Positions 34,795-46,837 of a stretch of 64,000 nt of DNA are shown in pieces. Each line of letters begins with the position of its first letter. The stretch's first letter is position 1. The position numbers and the translations under genes are program-made. A model generated the notes under the pieces. It was not told the origin of the DNA and did no database searches. It was given only the letters and a program-made list of their open reading frames with translations. The DNA comes from Serpula lacrymans var. lacrymans S7.9 (Eukaryota > Basidiomycota > Agaricomycetes > Boletales > Serpulaceae), in the NCBI RefSeq assembly GCF_000218685.1, contig NW_006763294.1, forward strand, positions 2,944,144 through 3,008,143, in the 5' to 3' direction.

Positions 34795-37285
34795 ATGGCC
34801 AGCTCTGAAGGAGCACAAGTCCTCTCCCTGGCCATTGGCTATGTTGTTGTCCTTGGAATCGGTTTTTTTTTTGCTGTGATTATGATGGCCCTTTCCACTC
34901 TGCAGCACCGCTACACCAGCTACAAACTCGCGACACCCGAAGAATTTAATACTGCTTCCCGTGCCGTCAAACCTGGCTTGATAGCATCCGGAATCATTTC
35001 TGCTTGGACCTGGGCAGCAACGCTGCTGCAGAGCTCGACAGTGACATATGAGTATGGCATCTCAGGGGGCTATTTCTACGCAGCAGGAGCAACGCTTCAA
35101 ATCTTCTTGATGGCCATTCTTGCTGTACGAGTAAAGATGATTGCGCCTTATTGCCATACCTACCTCGAGATTGTTCATGCTCGTTATGGGAATCTAGCCC
35201 ATTTTGTCTTTGCATCGTTTGCTTTAACTACAAACCTCATCGCGTCAAGTATGCTACTTGTGGGTGGGAGCGCCGTCGTCAATGCCTTCACTGGAATGAA
35301 TATTTACGAAGCCAATTTTCTTATCCCTCTTGGGGTGGTCGCCTATGTAGTTCTTGGCGGTCTTCGGGCGACATTTCTTTGTAAGTGTTTACTCTTACAC
35401 TTTTAAAAGTAATTTAATTGTCTCATAGGTGATTATACACACACCTGCATTCTTATGATCGTCATCTTTTATTTTTTCTTCTACACGTACACAGAGGCGC
35501 ATTTAGTCGGTGGCCTAGACGGCATGTATGAACTTCTCCAGCGTGCCAGTGTAGATCGGCCAGTGGCAGGAAACCAGAATGGCTCCTTCTTAACAATGAA
35601 ATCTAACTGTGAGCATCTTCCCTTTCCCACCGAAAGATGGATAATTTCATCCTTCTAGATGGTCTTGTATTCATGATTATCCAGATCACTAGCTCATTCG
35701 GCAATTGTATGTTAGACCAAGTAAGTGTTGAATGCATTATATTCTTGAATATCAATATCAAAATTGTGCCAGGGATACTGGCAACGCGCCATAGCGTCCA
35801 AGGCTGAAACAGCTGTACGTGCGTATTTGATGGGTGGCATTGCTTGGTTTGCTGTACCCATGACTTTCTCCACGAGCATGGGGTTGGCCGCCGTAGCCTT
35901 AACGAACAGTGAGCAGTAATGTATATGACGAATTCAGACAGTAAATGATACCACACAAAGGTCCGACTTTCCCATATCCTGGCGGTCTTTCCACTGCCCA
36001 GATCAACGCTGGACTTGCTGCTCCTGCCGGAGTAGTCAGTTTACTTGGTAAAGAAGGTGCAGTTGCTATGGTCAGTGTGGTTCTTATTCGCATGCAATAT
36101 CTGAATGTAATAGTGATTGTAGTTGATCCTCCTGTTCATGGCAGTGACCTCTGCAGCATCCTCCGAAATGATAGCGACATCATCCATCCTGACGTTTGAC
36201 ATCTACCAAATCCATTTCAAGCCGGACGTACGCATACATTTCACTTGCTTGAGCCAGCCAATATAACAACTCGTTTACTAGGCATCCCCTGAGTCTCTGA
36301 TACGAATCTCGCATATCATGGTGTGTGTTTGGGCCATAGTTATGTCATGCACCGCTTGCCTATGGAACGGCATCGGCCTTTCGCTTAACTGGCTCTTCCT
36401 GTTCATCGGCACCATCACCACAGGTGCTGTAGGCCCCGTAGTTCTAACTGTTATATGGCGAAAACAGACTTGCGCTGCAGCAGTTAGTGGAGCCCTGGGT
36501 GGTCTCAGCATTGGTCTGTCATGCTGGCTTCTTGTTGCTAAGATGTATTTTGGCGCTTTGACCATAGAAACGACTGGTCTGTGCCGTTTTTTGTTGTCGT
36601 GATCATGCAATCACTCATTAGATGGATTTTGGCAGGTGAACCATACTCGATGCTAGCGGGAAATTTAGGCTCGTTTTGTTCGGGACCGATCATTTCAATC
36701 GTCGTGACGCTGTTCAAGCCAGACAATAGATTCAATTGGTCAGAAACTCGAAAAATTAATCCCGGAGGTCGCACATTGGCTCGAGGGGTTATGTCGGACA
36801 CTCTCACTTTACACCATGTTAATGGCATCCCGTCCCCTACACATCATGATCAAGACTCTGAAAGAAAAGAACAGGTACCTGCTGAAACTCAAACCTTGCC
36901 TGTCAGCGATGAGGCATCGGAGAGTACTGAGTTAGAGGATTATGCTGTACTCGAAGGTTCCTTGAAAGTAGCCATTTTGGCTGCCCTCACTATGTCCTTC
37001 ATCATCATTTTCGTGAGTTAAGTTTGCTGTTCCTTGAGAAATCTAATTGGCTCTTTTCTTCCATAGCTAATTCCCATCCCGATGTTCCTGTCGCGCTACA
37101 TTTTTTCCCTCTATTTTTTCAAAGCCTGGGTCATTATATCTGTAGTATGGCTCTTTCTCGCCGCCAGCATCACCTCTATTCTCCCTCTTTGGGAAAGCCG
37201 AAAAGCAATGGTAGACATCTGTAAAGGGCTCATCAAAGACATCGTGGGTCATAAGAACGAGAGAAAGAATATGAATATTCCTTGA
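34795..37285 (+). CDS. DUR3: Urea active transporter, DUR3-like (sodium:solute symporter family)
   Basis: Predicted plasma-membrane proton-coupled urea (and polyamine) importer. The start at 34795 gives MASSEGAQVLSLAIGYVVVL. The first exon contains the family core: SRAVKPGLIASGIISAWTWA, ATLLQSSTVTYEYGISGGYF, YAAGATLQIFLMA, TYLEIVHARYGN, LVGGSAVVNAFTGMN and VVLGGLRATF. Later exons give GDYTHTCILMIVIFYFFF, HLVGGLDGMYELLQ, ITSSFGNCMLDQGYWQRAIA, PMTFSTSMGLAAVALTN, PAGVVSLLGKEGAVA, MAVTSAASSEMIATSSILTF and NWLFLFIGTITTGAVGPVVL. The end is 37285. About nine short introns are inferred. Total length (near 700 residues) fits the family. Neighbours are unrelated, so no cluster is implied. The gene appears intact. 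Confidence 0.88.
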
Positions 37286-37366
37286 GACAAGGTCACGATA
37301 ACAAAAATGTACAGTATATTGCTGTGATAAACTAGAAATAAGAACTATGCTGTTTGGTCCTTCTCA

Positions 37367-38952
37367 TTAATCGAATGGTACGGGTCGAATTCCAGGGCCT
37401 GTAAGCCTGGTCCCAGGCTGACCCTTCTCCTGCTCCGCCCTAGCTGCAGCGAACGCACTTGGTACCGGTATACCACAACAATCGCCCCATCCGCTTTTAG
37501 CCTCCAGTTCGGAGTGGGCGTGTGCATGCCCCCAGTGGGGGTCTTCAGGATTGATGGCGTTAAATACATTTGAGGGTCCATCGTATGGAAGAATAGAACC
37601 AAAAAGGAAATGCTGGATTACAGGCAGCTTGCCCAGTACTTCAGCCAAATACATCTTGATCATGCCCGAGTTTACTTTTTCCCAAGTCTTCACCTGGTAA
37701 GAATTAATTGGCTGATTGAGGGATATCATGTAGCCTACACTCACCGCTGAGATATCATCTAACATGGGAGAGTGCCATCGCAACGATGCTGTTTTGATCT
37801 GAAATAAAAACAGTCAGTGCGAGGAAACAACTTTTATAAAATTCCATAAAAGCTGCCAACCGAGTTGATAAATTTGATACAAGAGAAGTACATATAATTC
37901 TTCGACAACTCGTCAACAATCTCCGCATCATGTATGGCTTTCGGCCTAACGAACTTGTGCCCTAAAGGAGGAGGATGTACTTAATTATCAGGGTAATGAC
38001 CTTGTAAACTCTGCCTACCTCGAAGTTGAGCTGAGCCGAACAAGAAGGGCAGGAAGTGATAGTCATCCAGGCCCCAGACCCCATGTGAGCCGGCAGGTTC
38101 AAGCCAATAAGTGGACTGGAGAATCCTCATTATCTCCAGATATCTGCAACGTAACATAATTTTAGTCCAATCCGATGACTTTCTGCTATATCGCTTACCT
38201 CCAAAATACTTTGATTACAAGTGCAATGTGATCCCTTTCCTCGACAACTTTGAGACGTTCAAGACAAATCCTATAACAGCGTGTCAGTAAACACGTAAGA
38301 GATAGCTCGATATTGCGAGATATACAGCCAACACAGAAAGTTCAGCTCCATGCCACTGCCATAGTCGATGCGGGTGCGATTTCCCCATGCTTCGATAAGA
38401 TAACCGGATACTTCTGGGATGTCTTGGCTGGGAAGGTTTGGCAAGTTTTCGTGCATTGAAGGGGCTAACTACCAGATGCATTTACTTCAGTTATGCTGCG
38501 AATCGAGCATATTAGAAGGCATACATCCTGTACTTTGTCGTAGAAAGTCCTAAACGCAGGATTGCCGAATCTCGAGGCCTTATTCTCGACAGGGGGCGTG
38601 TCATTGGCTATTTTCTCGATCTGATCCAGTAAATGTATCACTGCTTTTACACCCTGCTCTTCCGAAACCAATCAATTCACAACGGAAGTGTCAATTGTGA
38701 ACGATCAGCGACAGAAACCGGTGAACAACGCACAGGAGATTCTGAGCACTGATCAGTGAGCTTTGCGCCTACGACAGCCTCATTGAGTGTTTCTATGTAA
38801 GAAACGATAGCTTTGTGCGTGTCTGAGGACTGGAATGCTGCTAGTTGGTTTGGGACTAATATGTGCTTTCGAAGGACATGTGTAGATTCTCCTTGGTTCT
38901 GTAGTACTTGATCCCTATTTGAAGTATCGGTACCTTCAGCATTGAGTGACAT
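37367..38952 (-). CDS. Serine/threonine phosphatase 2A activator (PTPA/RRD family)
   Basis: Peptidyl-prolyl isomerase-like activator of PP2A, acting in cytosol and nucleus. The start at 38952 ([11 protein letters not shown]) leads into [20 protein letters not shown] and [18 protein letters not shown]. The next exons give [20 protein letters not shown] with [12 protein letters not shown], then [20 protein letters not shown] and ELNFL. Then follow [40 protein letters not shown], an exon with ACIAFI-type helices near 37900, [11 protein letters not shown], and [19 protein letters not shown] with [16 protein letters not shown]. The order and content match PTPA throughout. Around eight introns are inferred. 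The end at 37367 follows [10 protein letters not shown]. It is divergent from the SURF6-like gene with 235 bp between starts. Whether it corresponds to Rrd1 or Rrd2 cannot be decided. Confidence 0.85.
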
Positions 38953-39187
38953 CTCGAGGTTCTTTTGTTTTTGTTTCAGTTCTGGTGTGAGATTGAGGAT
39001 AACCTGTAGAATTTATGTTGTAGCTTTAACTTGTAGGGGCTTTCCCAAGGACCAGACCGAACTGCGCTCATTATTCAATTGATTGGTAAACCCTAACCCC
39101 GACCTCTGTCGTATTCCCCACCGTGGCTGCTACCTTTTGAAATTTCAAAGATTTTAGTAGACAATACTACAGCTACAGCCAACGCCC
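38953..39187. promoter_or_regulatory. Shared divergent promoter with a telobox-like motif
   Basis: Region between the divergent starts of the PTPA and SURF6-like genes. It holds aaaccctaacccc at 39088-39100, which contains ACCCTAA-type telomere-like sequence. In several eukaryotes, including yeast where Tbf1 binds it, this motif occurs in promoters of ribosome-biogenesis genes. Confidence 0.45.
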
Positions 39188-40686
39188 ATGCCAACCTCAG
39201 CGGACGTACTCAGGGTATCGCTAGAAGCCCACAATGATACGTTCGAGGCTTTATTGCGCCTGATCCCCCCCCAGTATTACCTCGTCAAGGATGGAGCGAA
39301 CGACCAGGTGCGCATAGTCCGACTGTTTCCCTTCATTTTTGTTGAGAATGACCTCCCACAACTATTTTCAACGATTAGGTTCAGTCCAAGTACCACCAAC
39401 ACAGCAGAAAACAAAAGGCACCTAAGCAAGCTATCAAGGAAGCCTCGAAGAAGGCCAAACGCGATAAAGTATGCCTCTATTGTCTATCAGTCTCTACTCA
39501 TTATACTTGCGATATCCTTCTCATAAATCGTTTTTTAAAGCTTGATCCAGCAAACAACAAATCTATCGTTGATATCCAGAACGAAGAGGCCGCAAAACAA
39601 TCGAGTACCGCCAAAGGCAAACGCAAAGCACCTGAGCCAGAATCCGACGAAGATGAAGAAGAATCCGACGACGACCGTGGGGCTTCTTCTGATGGAATGC
39701 AAGTCGACGCTACTATCGACACCGATGAAGAAGGCACACCTGCCGGCACTGAAGACACCATCGTCCCAATGCCCACATCTGGTGGTATAACGTCGCTCAG
39801 GGAGAAACTCCACGCACGAATCGCTGAGCTGCGCCGTGGTGGTCCACGAAAAGAGGGCGAAGAGGCTGGGGATAGGGACGAATTGTTAGAGGAGCGGCGG
39901 CGACAGCGTGCAGCACTGCGTGAGCGACGCAGAAAGGAGACAAAAGAGCGGATTCGTTTGGAAGCTGAAAAGAAGGGCAAAGGCAAAAATAAAGATAAGG
40001 ACAAGCGCGATCATGGCCCTTCGACAAAGGTATCCACATCGTATTTTTTTCTCTTATCTGACACGAACTGACTTCTCTCTGCTACTTAGACCCAGCTTAT
40101 TGTTCCAGATCCAACTGCAGGACAAGGTTCATCCCATGGCCCGCATTCAAACTTGACAAATATCGCTTTCTCCTCTCTTGCGGGATCATCGACCAGCAAG
40201 AAGGCCCAGCAGTTAAAAGTATCCTCCAATCCTACTCAGGCACTGGAACAGCTGGCAGCTCGTAAAGAAAAACTTGCCGCTCTACCCGAAGAGAAGCGCA
40301 AAATGATCGAAGAAAAGGACAAATGGGCCAAGGCTGAGGCAAGGTTGGAGGGCGTAAAGGTAAAAGACGACGAAGGTCGACTGAAAAAGGCAGCTAAGAG
40401 GAAGGATAAGGAAAAAGTGAAGAGTAAGAAAGGCTGGTTAGTAATTTCAAGTCCAATCCTTATCTTCCACTGCTTATCTCTTTTTGATAGGGATGAGAGG
40501 AAGGAACAGCTTTCGGCTTCTATGGCTGCGAAACAAAAGAAGAGAGCGGATAATATTGCTACCCGTCACGAGCGAAGGAATGACAAGAAGAAAGGCGTCG
40601 GAAAGTCGAAGGGCAAAGCAAGACCTGGGTTTGAAGGTAAATCATTTGGGAAGGGTAAAGGCAAAAGTGCGGGTAAAGGCAAATAG
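39188..40686 (+). CDS. RRP14: Ribosome biogenesis protein, SURF6/RRP14 family
   Basis: Nucleolar protein expected to act in 18S and 25S rRNA maturation. The start at 39188 (MPTSADVLRVSLEAHNDTFE) is followed by ALLRLIPPQYYLVKDGANDQ, the N-terminal SURF6/RRP14 motif. The centre is acidic (SDEDEEE-like runs near 39640-39700), then GITSLREKLHARIAELRRG, a conserved segment, and long basic Arg/Lys/Glu coiled-coil stretches. The C-terminal exon has WDERKEQLSASMAAKQKKRA, DNIATRHERRNDKKKGVGKS and KARPGFEGKSFGKGKGK, the classic SURF6 ending, with the stop at 40686. Four introns are inferred (near 39310, 39470, 40030 and 40440). Length near 400 residues is normal. The gene appears intact. Confidence 0.85.
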
Positions 40687-41611
40687 TGCCATATTCCGTA
40701 GTATTGACCTTCGTTTACCTTCTCCTTGGAATATCATGCTTTATAAAACTGCGTGGCTCCCAGATCTGTAGTGCTCATATTCTGACCGGCATTAAACAAG
40801 TGTCACAGGCTAAGACCGTAACTTTGAATTTGAGTACTACACCAATCCTACACTACCATCTATGTATACCAGCAGCTGAGAAAGCTCAGTCTGTATTTGC
40901 CTTCTGTGGGCTATACCTGTAACAACGATAAGTTGACTGGTATATTACACTGTACAAGTCAAAATGTAAAGCTCATGAATGAAGGACTATCACGGAGTTT
41001 GGACAATATTTTGAAGAAAGGTTACTTCGCTAGTCTCCACCTTCTCTGAGACAGCTTGTCCAAGAGATGACGCCTAAATCTCGTTTCAGCATCACGCGTT
41101 TCAATTCAGAAGTAATACAAACCTTATCTGTACTTTGTTCGTGGCACCTACACGGCCCAACCCGCAAGATATATTTGTGACGATTTAGGTTCTAACGTAA
41201 GGCTGTGCTCTCCAAATTCTTGTCACCTGGGTTGCCCAACAAGAGAGCCTAACTATAGTGTACCATCACATGTCTCGTACACTATAGTTAAGCTCTCTTG
41301 TGGCTATTTCCGACACCAGCGTTAAATGTTGCCCCAAATACGCCACTTGACTTAGGCTGTCCACAATTTCATCCAGGTCGGCATTGTCGGCATGTATGCT
41401 CCGAACTTATTGTCCGACCCCGACCTTCGCATATAGCCGTTGGCTAGCGTGGTGGAATCCCACGCTTTTTTGTTCCTTTTTGGTCTGTGTGCCTCCGTTG
41501 CCGTCGTCGACATTCCATCGTTCCTTTCTCTCTCCTCACACACTGTTTCCTTCCGCTCGTTTCCTTGTCGTCTCGAACGGTTCTGCTGTCCTCGTCGTCT
41601 CCTGTTGAGTT
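40687..41611. other. Intergenic; contains a hairpin
   Basis: No gene recognised. A near-perfect inverted repeat is present at 41240-41300. A plus-strand frame at 41352-41611 is unrecognised and may be part of the KDZ relic that follows. Confidence 0.4.
41240..41300. repeat. Hairpin-forming inverted repeat (24-bp arms)
   Basis: Arms at 41240-41263 and 41277-41300 are reverse complements with one mismatch and a 13-base loop. Each arm contains actatagtgtac or its complement. It could be a folded mini-element, terminal repeats of a lost transposon, or a small-RNA hairpin. Confidence 0.8.
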
Positions 41612-42960
41612 GGACGCATCAAAGAAAGCGCTGAATCTTTGTGATAGCGATTTTGAAAGGTTCTATCGTGACGAGCAGGTCTATTTAGCGTCATTCAAAC
41701 AACTCCCTATGAAAGACAAATTTGAGGGGCATTATCTTGAAGCATTAGATGATCATGCACAACGGTAGTAAGCCTGTATTTCGTTCTTTTAGTGATTGTC
41801 TTCATAGTAATAATGTGTACTAGCCAGGACTGGGAGGATGCTCGTAAGGCCCTGAATGCACTTCTTTCTAGCATTCTGAGTGGACCCATCCATCAGCTCC
41901 ACACAAATGTATCACGGGCTCGGAACCGGGTTAATACTACATATACCGCTCTGCAAACAGCAGAAAAACAGACTTCCAATTTGGAAGTTTCTTTAAACAT
42001 AGAGAAGCGATGGGAAATAGGTGGCTCTGAATATAACTGTCGCAAAGAAAGAGCTTCATTTGCAAAGTATCGGAGTGCTCTAGATGCTCTAAAGCGTGCA
42101 GTTGTAATGCGACTGACTGAGCTTTCCAAGTTGTCAATGTCTGGAACAGGTAAGCAGGTATATATTTGTGTGTCGTTTTACGGGTTACAGAAACATTTGC
42201 TAGGCTATAAACTTCAGCAACAGATCAGCAAAGGATTGCAGTGGCACTCTGAGGCTATTTGAAGTGCAATCAAATGTTACAACAATCAGGCTACGCTTCT
42301 CCAGCCTCCTCGCCCAAAGTTAACATGGAAGGAAGTTGCAGACTACACATTTTTGGCTGAGTTTGATCTCCTTCGTTACTCACGAGCTGACATCTCTGAT
42401 TGCTCTTGGATGAAACCTGCAAATAGAGCTGCAGCAGTGAGGTACTTCAAACTGTGCCCCACTCGTGAAAAAATTGTGAGGTTGAATGTTGAGAGTCGTC
42501 GTTTATGCACAGCCATTCATGATGAAGAAATAGAGGTCACAAGGACTATTACACAGCTCTCAGAGACAAATCCACCTCTTGCCGCTGAGCTGAAGTGTTG
42601 ATGGCAATCAAGATATGCAGTGAATATGTTGCATATTCATCGGCTCAATCAGATTCAAAATTTACCGGGCTTCTCAGGACAGCGTGGCATAGGCATCAGC
42701 GTGCGGTCAGAAGTTTCAAGGCCCTCAGTATCTGGTACAGTTTTAGCCACGATGGATGAAGGTCGGTGAGCCACCTTCTTGGTCTTTCCCATGAAAAATA
42801 ATAACATGTAAACTATAGCTGCCCAAGAGCATAATCTTGAAATTGACAGGATGATAACTACCAAACATACTGATGGTTGTGTAGCTGAAAGGAGGGAACA
42901 ACAACGAATGACACGTGATGTTTTGGAATTTCTGCAGGATGTTGTTAGTGATTGATTTGT
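41612..42960 (+). pseudogene. KDZ transposase C-terminal relic
   Basis: Decayed 3' part of a Kyakuja-Dileera-Zisupton transposase, a DNA transposon type abundant in Agaricomycetes. Recognisable pieces, spliced across two short introns, are QVYLASFKQLPMKDKFEGHY, ALDDHAQR, EKRWEIGGSEYN, KYRSALDALKRAVVMRLTEL, SKLSMSGTG then YKLQQQISKGLQ, LLQPPRPKLTWKEVADYTFL, AEFDLLRYSRADIS, and RYFKLCPTREKIVRLNVESR. A later piece gives LHIHRLNQIQNLPGFSG. Premature stops occur at 42260-42262 and 42599-42601, both TGA where Arg is expected. The catalytic N-terminal half is missing. The companion gene at 43321 has the same orientation. Confidence 0.7.
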
Positions 42961-43320
42961 GCATAATGTTACATGTAATAGAATAGTCAACCATTAATTG
43001 TTGACGTTACAATTTTGCAAGGTTGAGTTTGATAGCCGGACTGTACAACATGTCTCTCTATGAGTCACAATCAATACTTGGACTTGCATTGAAGATCATT
43101 GGTACTCTGGTATTGCTACGTATTATTTACGTGTGCTGGCTGTACATGTAGAAACTACTTGTTATATGTCTTAATTACATGCTTCAGTCGGATATTGGGC
43201 ATGCATGATGTGCATGTAAGTCTTATTCCGACGAAATCACAAAAACAGGTGGATATAAAGCAGAATAGAGAACAGAACAAATCTTTGGTGTTCTACCCAC
43301 TTATCAACTAGCACTATAGC

Positions 43321-45062
43321 ATGGTTCTCAACGTCTTTATGACCAAACAACGCTCCAAAGTCCAAGGCTTTGCTCGAAGCACCCCTCGTGTGAAGGTCAA
43401 GCTCAGCAAAGAAGCTCGAGCTGCCCTCACTTCCATCCGACGAGAGCGCTCTCAGAAGTTCAAAAACGACCTTGAGGAAGCTTGGGAGCAAATTGACAGG
43501 TCAACAGCCACTATTGCTGCAGAAAACAGCAAGAGTATTCAATGTGTGCGAAAAGATCTTTATATGAACCGTTCTCTTCAGTGTTCAAAGAGGAAGGCCA
43601 ATAGTTGGAATGCGTTCTGCTGGAAGAAGAGTCAGGAGTGCAGTGGAGAGAACAGTAAGTGATTTCACAATTACTGTTCTATACTGATACTAATACACAC
43701 CATTATGAATTAGAGGGTGTTGGTCCAAAGGCACTACAGAACATTCTTCATGCTCATACCGCAGAATATCATTCGCTATCAGACGATGAAAAGAAACAAT
43801 TATTAGTAGAGTATTCAGCACATTTAGAAACAAAGAAGACTGGATTTTGCATGACAACGAAGTCTCGAATCAACGACGTTACAGAGACCCTAAAGATAAT
43901 TGAGAATGAGGTTAGTTGCACCAAACATATATTTATTCATGATTACTTACCGAACTAGCTGGAAAGCTTAAGGTGCCGGACAGGCATCGAGGTCATGCTT
44001 TATGTGGTCCGTGGATCGACAGATTTGCCCCTCCGTGGGGTTACATTTTCAACAGAGGGAATTGAAACGTTCATGAGAACTTGTATGGGTATCAACAATC
44101 AGGACCTGCTTAGTAAGATGGAGGGTTTTGCAATTCAAGGCATCGCAGGTAGGCTTTACCATTGAGTTATCATGCTCAGGGTGAACTCAACCACTCTCCC
44201 TAGGTGCTGCGAAGAACCATCAGCAGCATGTTGCCGAAGTAAGGGCCACAATCCGAGCTGAGATCAACATGTCACTTCGTCAGTCATTGGTATTTCTACA
44301 TACAGTGGTGAAACTTACCAAGAAACAGGTGCCATTTCCGGGGATCAGAAGGCAAAGATGCAATGGACACAGTACTGGCGGAACATAATCCAACGCTATC
44401 AAGTCAAAATTGAAGGCTGGCCAGAAAACATTCCTTTCGGCAATCTCAGCCGGATTTCCAGTGCTCTACCTGACCTTGAGATGCTCCTTCGGAAATGGCA
44501 GTCTGGTGCTACATACTGGAAGAATCTCACAGACGAGGAGTTTAAGGAACTGAGCGTAGAGCATGATCACCAGATAGAATCTGGTGATATTCAGGTCCTG
44601 AAACGTCGGACTCGTTCTGACAAAGGTGAGAAGAGAGCAAAGAATCAGAAGGCCGATGACAAGGCAAAAAAAGGAAAGACTTACAAAAGTGCCGCTGTAG
44701 TTGACAGTAGCAGCAAAGACGAGGCTGTTACTGACACATTCACAGTCAGTACAGGTCCTGCAACAACAAATACCACAGCCGTAGCTGACAAACCCGCTGC
44801 TGATACGAGCACCGCTAATCCACTCGTTGCTGACACAACTGGAATCAATTCACCCAATGCTGACATACCCACTGCTCAATCAGAGCCTCCTGTTGCATTG
44901 CCAGTCAGCACCAATTTGCACATGCAACAGACACTCACCTCAACATGCAGTTTTCCGCCTTTGTCTGGGTCATTCCCCGGAATTGATGTCGGAAATCCTT
45001 ATGATCCTTTCGAGTTGTGGACTAATGGATCATTCACAACGCAAGTCCCTTCGCTATTGTAA
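43321..45062 (+). CDS. KDZ-associated HMG-box-like protein
   Basis: Likely intact, multi-exon protein of a family that recurs in Agaricomycete genomes near KDZ transposons. The start at 43321 gives MVLNVFMTKQRSKVQGFARS, a basic segment (RRERSQKFKNDLEEAW), and SWNAFCWKKSQE. After an intron it continues with EYHSLSDDEKKQLLVEYSAH, so the spliced stretch looks like an HMG box (NAF..K....LSDDEK). Next come TGFCMTTKSRINDVTETLKI, YVVRGSTDLPLRGVTFSTEG, INNQDLLSKMEGFAIQGIAG, AAKNHQQHVAEVRATIRAEI and, in the last exon, KMQWTQYWRNIIQRYQVKIE, GWPENIPFGNLS and RRTRSDKGEKR. The C-terminal third is Ala/Thr/Asp-rich and low complexity. Four introns with GT-AG ends are inferred. DNA binding is plausible but not shown. 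No TET/JBP gene is seen beside it. Confidence 0.65.
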
Positions 45063-46837
45063 GGACCATTTCATTATTTTCCTATCTTCGTTATGTCTTG
45101 GTTCTCGAACACTTTTCCCGTTACACCTCTGGCTCTAGGGCTAGAGGTATCTTTTGCCATTTTACTTCTCATAGCCCTCACAGGCTTTCTTAACCATCGC
45201 TACCATTTTATATCACAGATCAGAGACTGGATATCACTCCCAGCCAGCCAGCACACTGGGTAGGGACTGGTAGTAGGCATCTCGCCAACCAGCTCCAAGC
45301 CCCAGTAAAAGCCTGGTAAATACTAATAACACCTTATTTAGGATCGTACCTCATCATGAGGATACGGTTCCTGAACACGCGTGACAATCCTCTATTATTA
45401 GTACAAGTCTCTCACCCGCTGATTAATCAAGATAAAAGTTGTACAATAGTTGTTCCCTTTTTCTTATTGGACAATTTATTCCTCAGACCACTTTTCATCT
45501 ATTTCTCCTTTCGGTCTGAGGAACGGACGGTTAGCTATATAAACCCTACACATCGCATGTATAGCTCTTTAGTTTTCTATTACTGAATTTACCCGCTTTA
45601 CTCCTCAACCGAAACCCTTGAGTTTACTCCCAAAGTCCTCTACTTGCTATATTTACTAGCATCTGTTGACCTCAAGCTCATTGAACCTCTTACTCCTTGC
45701 AAGTGCAGTAGGAGACAGGTTTTGTTTTTGTTATAGTTTATCGTTGCCTCACAGCCTCATTCTCACTCGACTTTGCTCTCGTATGAGTCTGAAGTCAATG
45801 ACAGACCTTGCTGAGCTATATAACCATATCCTAACCAACAAGTAGGTATAGTTTCTCTAAACCATAATAATCTACTTGTATAGTTTGTATACAGGTACTT
45901 TTATACATTTATTTAAATGTCTTGAATATTATTTCTATTCATCTTGTGGCTCAGTGGTTTAGTTGTCTACTCAAATCATTAACTGACCACAAGGCCTTTG
46001 GTTCAATTTTTGATGGTGGTAATTTTTTTTGAAATGCAATGAGATAGTCTCTAGAAACCATATCACTGAATTAATTACAGCCGGCTGTGAATGCAATGTG
46101 GCTAAATGCTGTATATGCCCTAAAGTGGTAGACTGTGAGCGTTTGAACAGCCAGGTCTGCGTTGCCTGCCCCCTGATTCGGCAGCTTGTTCTGAGTTGTT
46201 ACGAAGTGAAACCTTGGCAATATTTACAGCGAATGTGTAGCCAATGTATTACATAGATACAAAGGAGGTTGTAGGGACAGCTAGCAGTGATTTCCAGAGA
46301 AGAATATTGTATCATGTTGTCCAGTAGATATCACTCGCATGTATTTTATCAGCTTAGACATAATATATAGCATATGACTCAAAGACATCAGCTATAACAA
46401 CACCAATAATTCATTGCAAAGTTCTAGACACTGATACATTGTTCAATTTCAAAACATATTCAACAAAAGGAAACTTGGAAAGGACAAGTACAAGTACAGA
46501 AATGTGATTGACTGATACGGTTATGGTGTTAAGTTTTACTCGATCGTAAGCTGCCAGCTGCGTGCGACTGTAGTGACTGAAGTACCAGTGTTGTCCGGGG
46601 AGGTCCTCAAATCTTTGGCATACACATTGCTGCTTAAAGTCATCCACCACATAGCCTATGCAGCTGCCGAAGGTCCAGCTTGAGCTCGACACGCAGTCCT
46701 TGCGCTCTCCAAATGAGCATCAATGTAATGCCAGAATGCATTGTATGACCAACCATGTTCGGGAATGGCGGGAATGGCTACTACACCTGCAGCAATGGCA
46801 GCGGTCAAACTGGAATTGGAAAACTGGTCAGAAGCGG
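45063..46837. other. Intergenic; tRNA-like relic only
   Basis: No protein gene recognised. Frames at 45356-45586, 46029-46256 (+) and 46411-46692 (-) lack family motifs. A tRNA-like segment with Pol III boxes is at 45943-46020. Confidence 0.35.
45943..46020 (+). ncRNA. tRNA-derived relic or SINE head with A and B boxes
   Basis: TGGCTCAGTGG at 45947-45957 fits the Pol III A box exactly, and GGTTCAATTTT at 46000-46010 is close to a B box. They are about 43 bases apart, as in a tRNA gene. A full cloverleaf with paired acceptor stem is not evident. Confidence 0.4.

Noticed and set aside
46029..46256. Cysteine-rich 75-codon frame
   Set aside because: Cysteine spacing fits no known domain and there is no signal peptide; probably chance.
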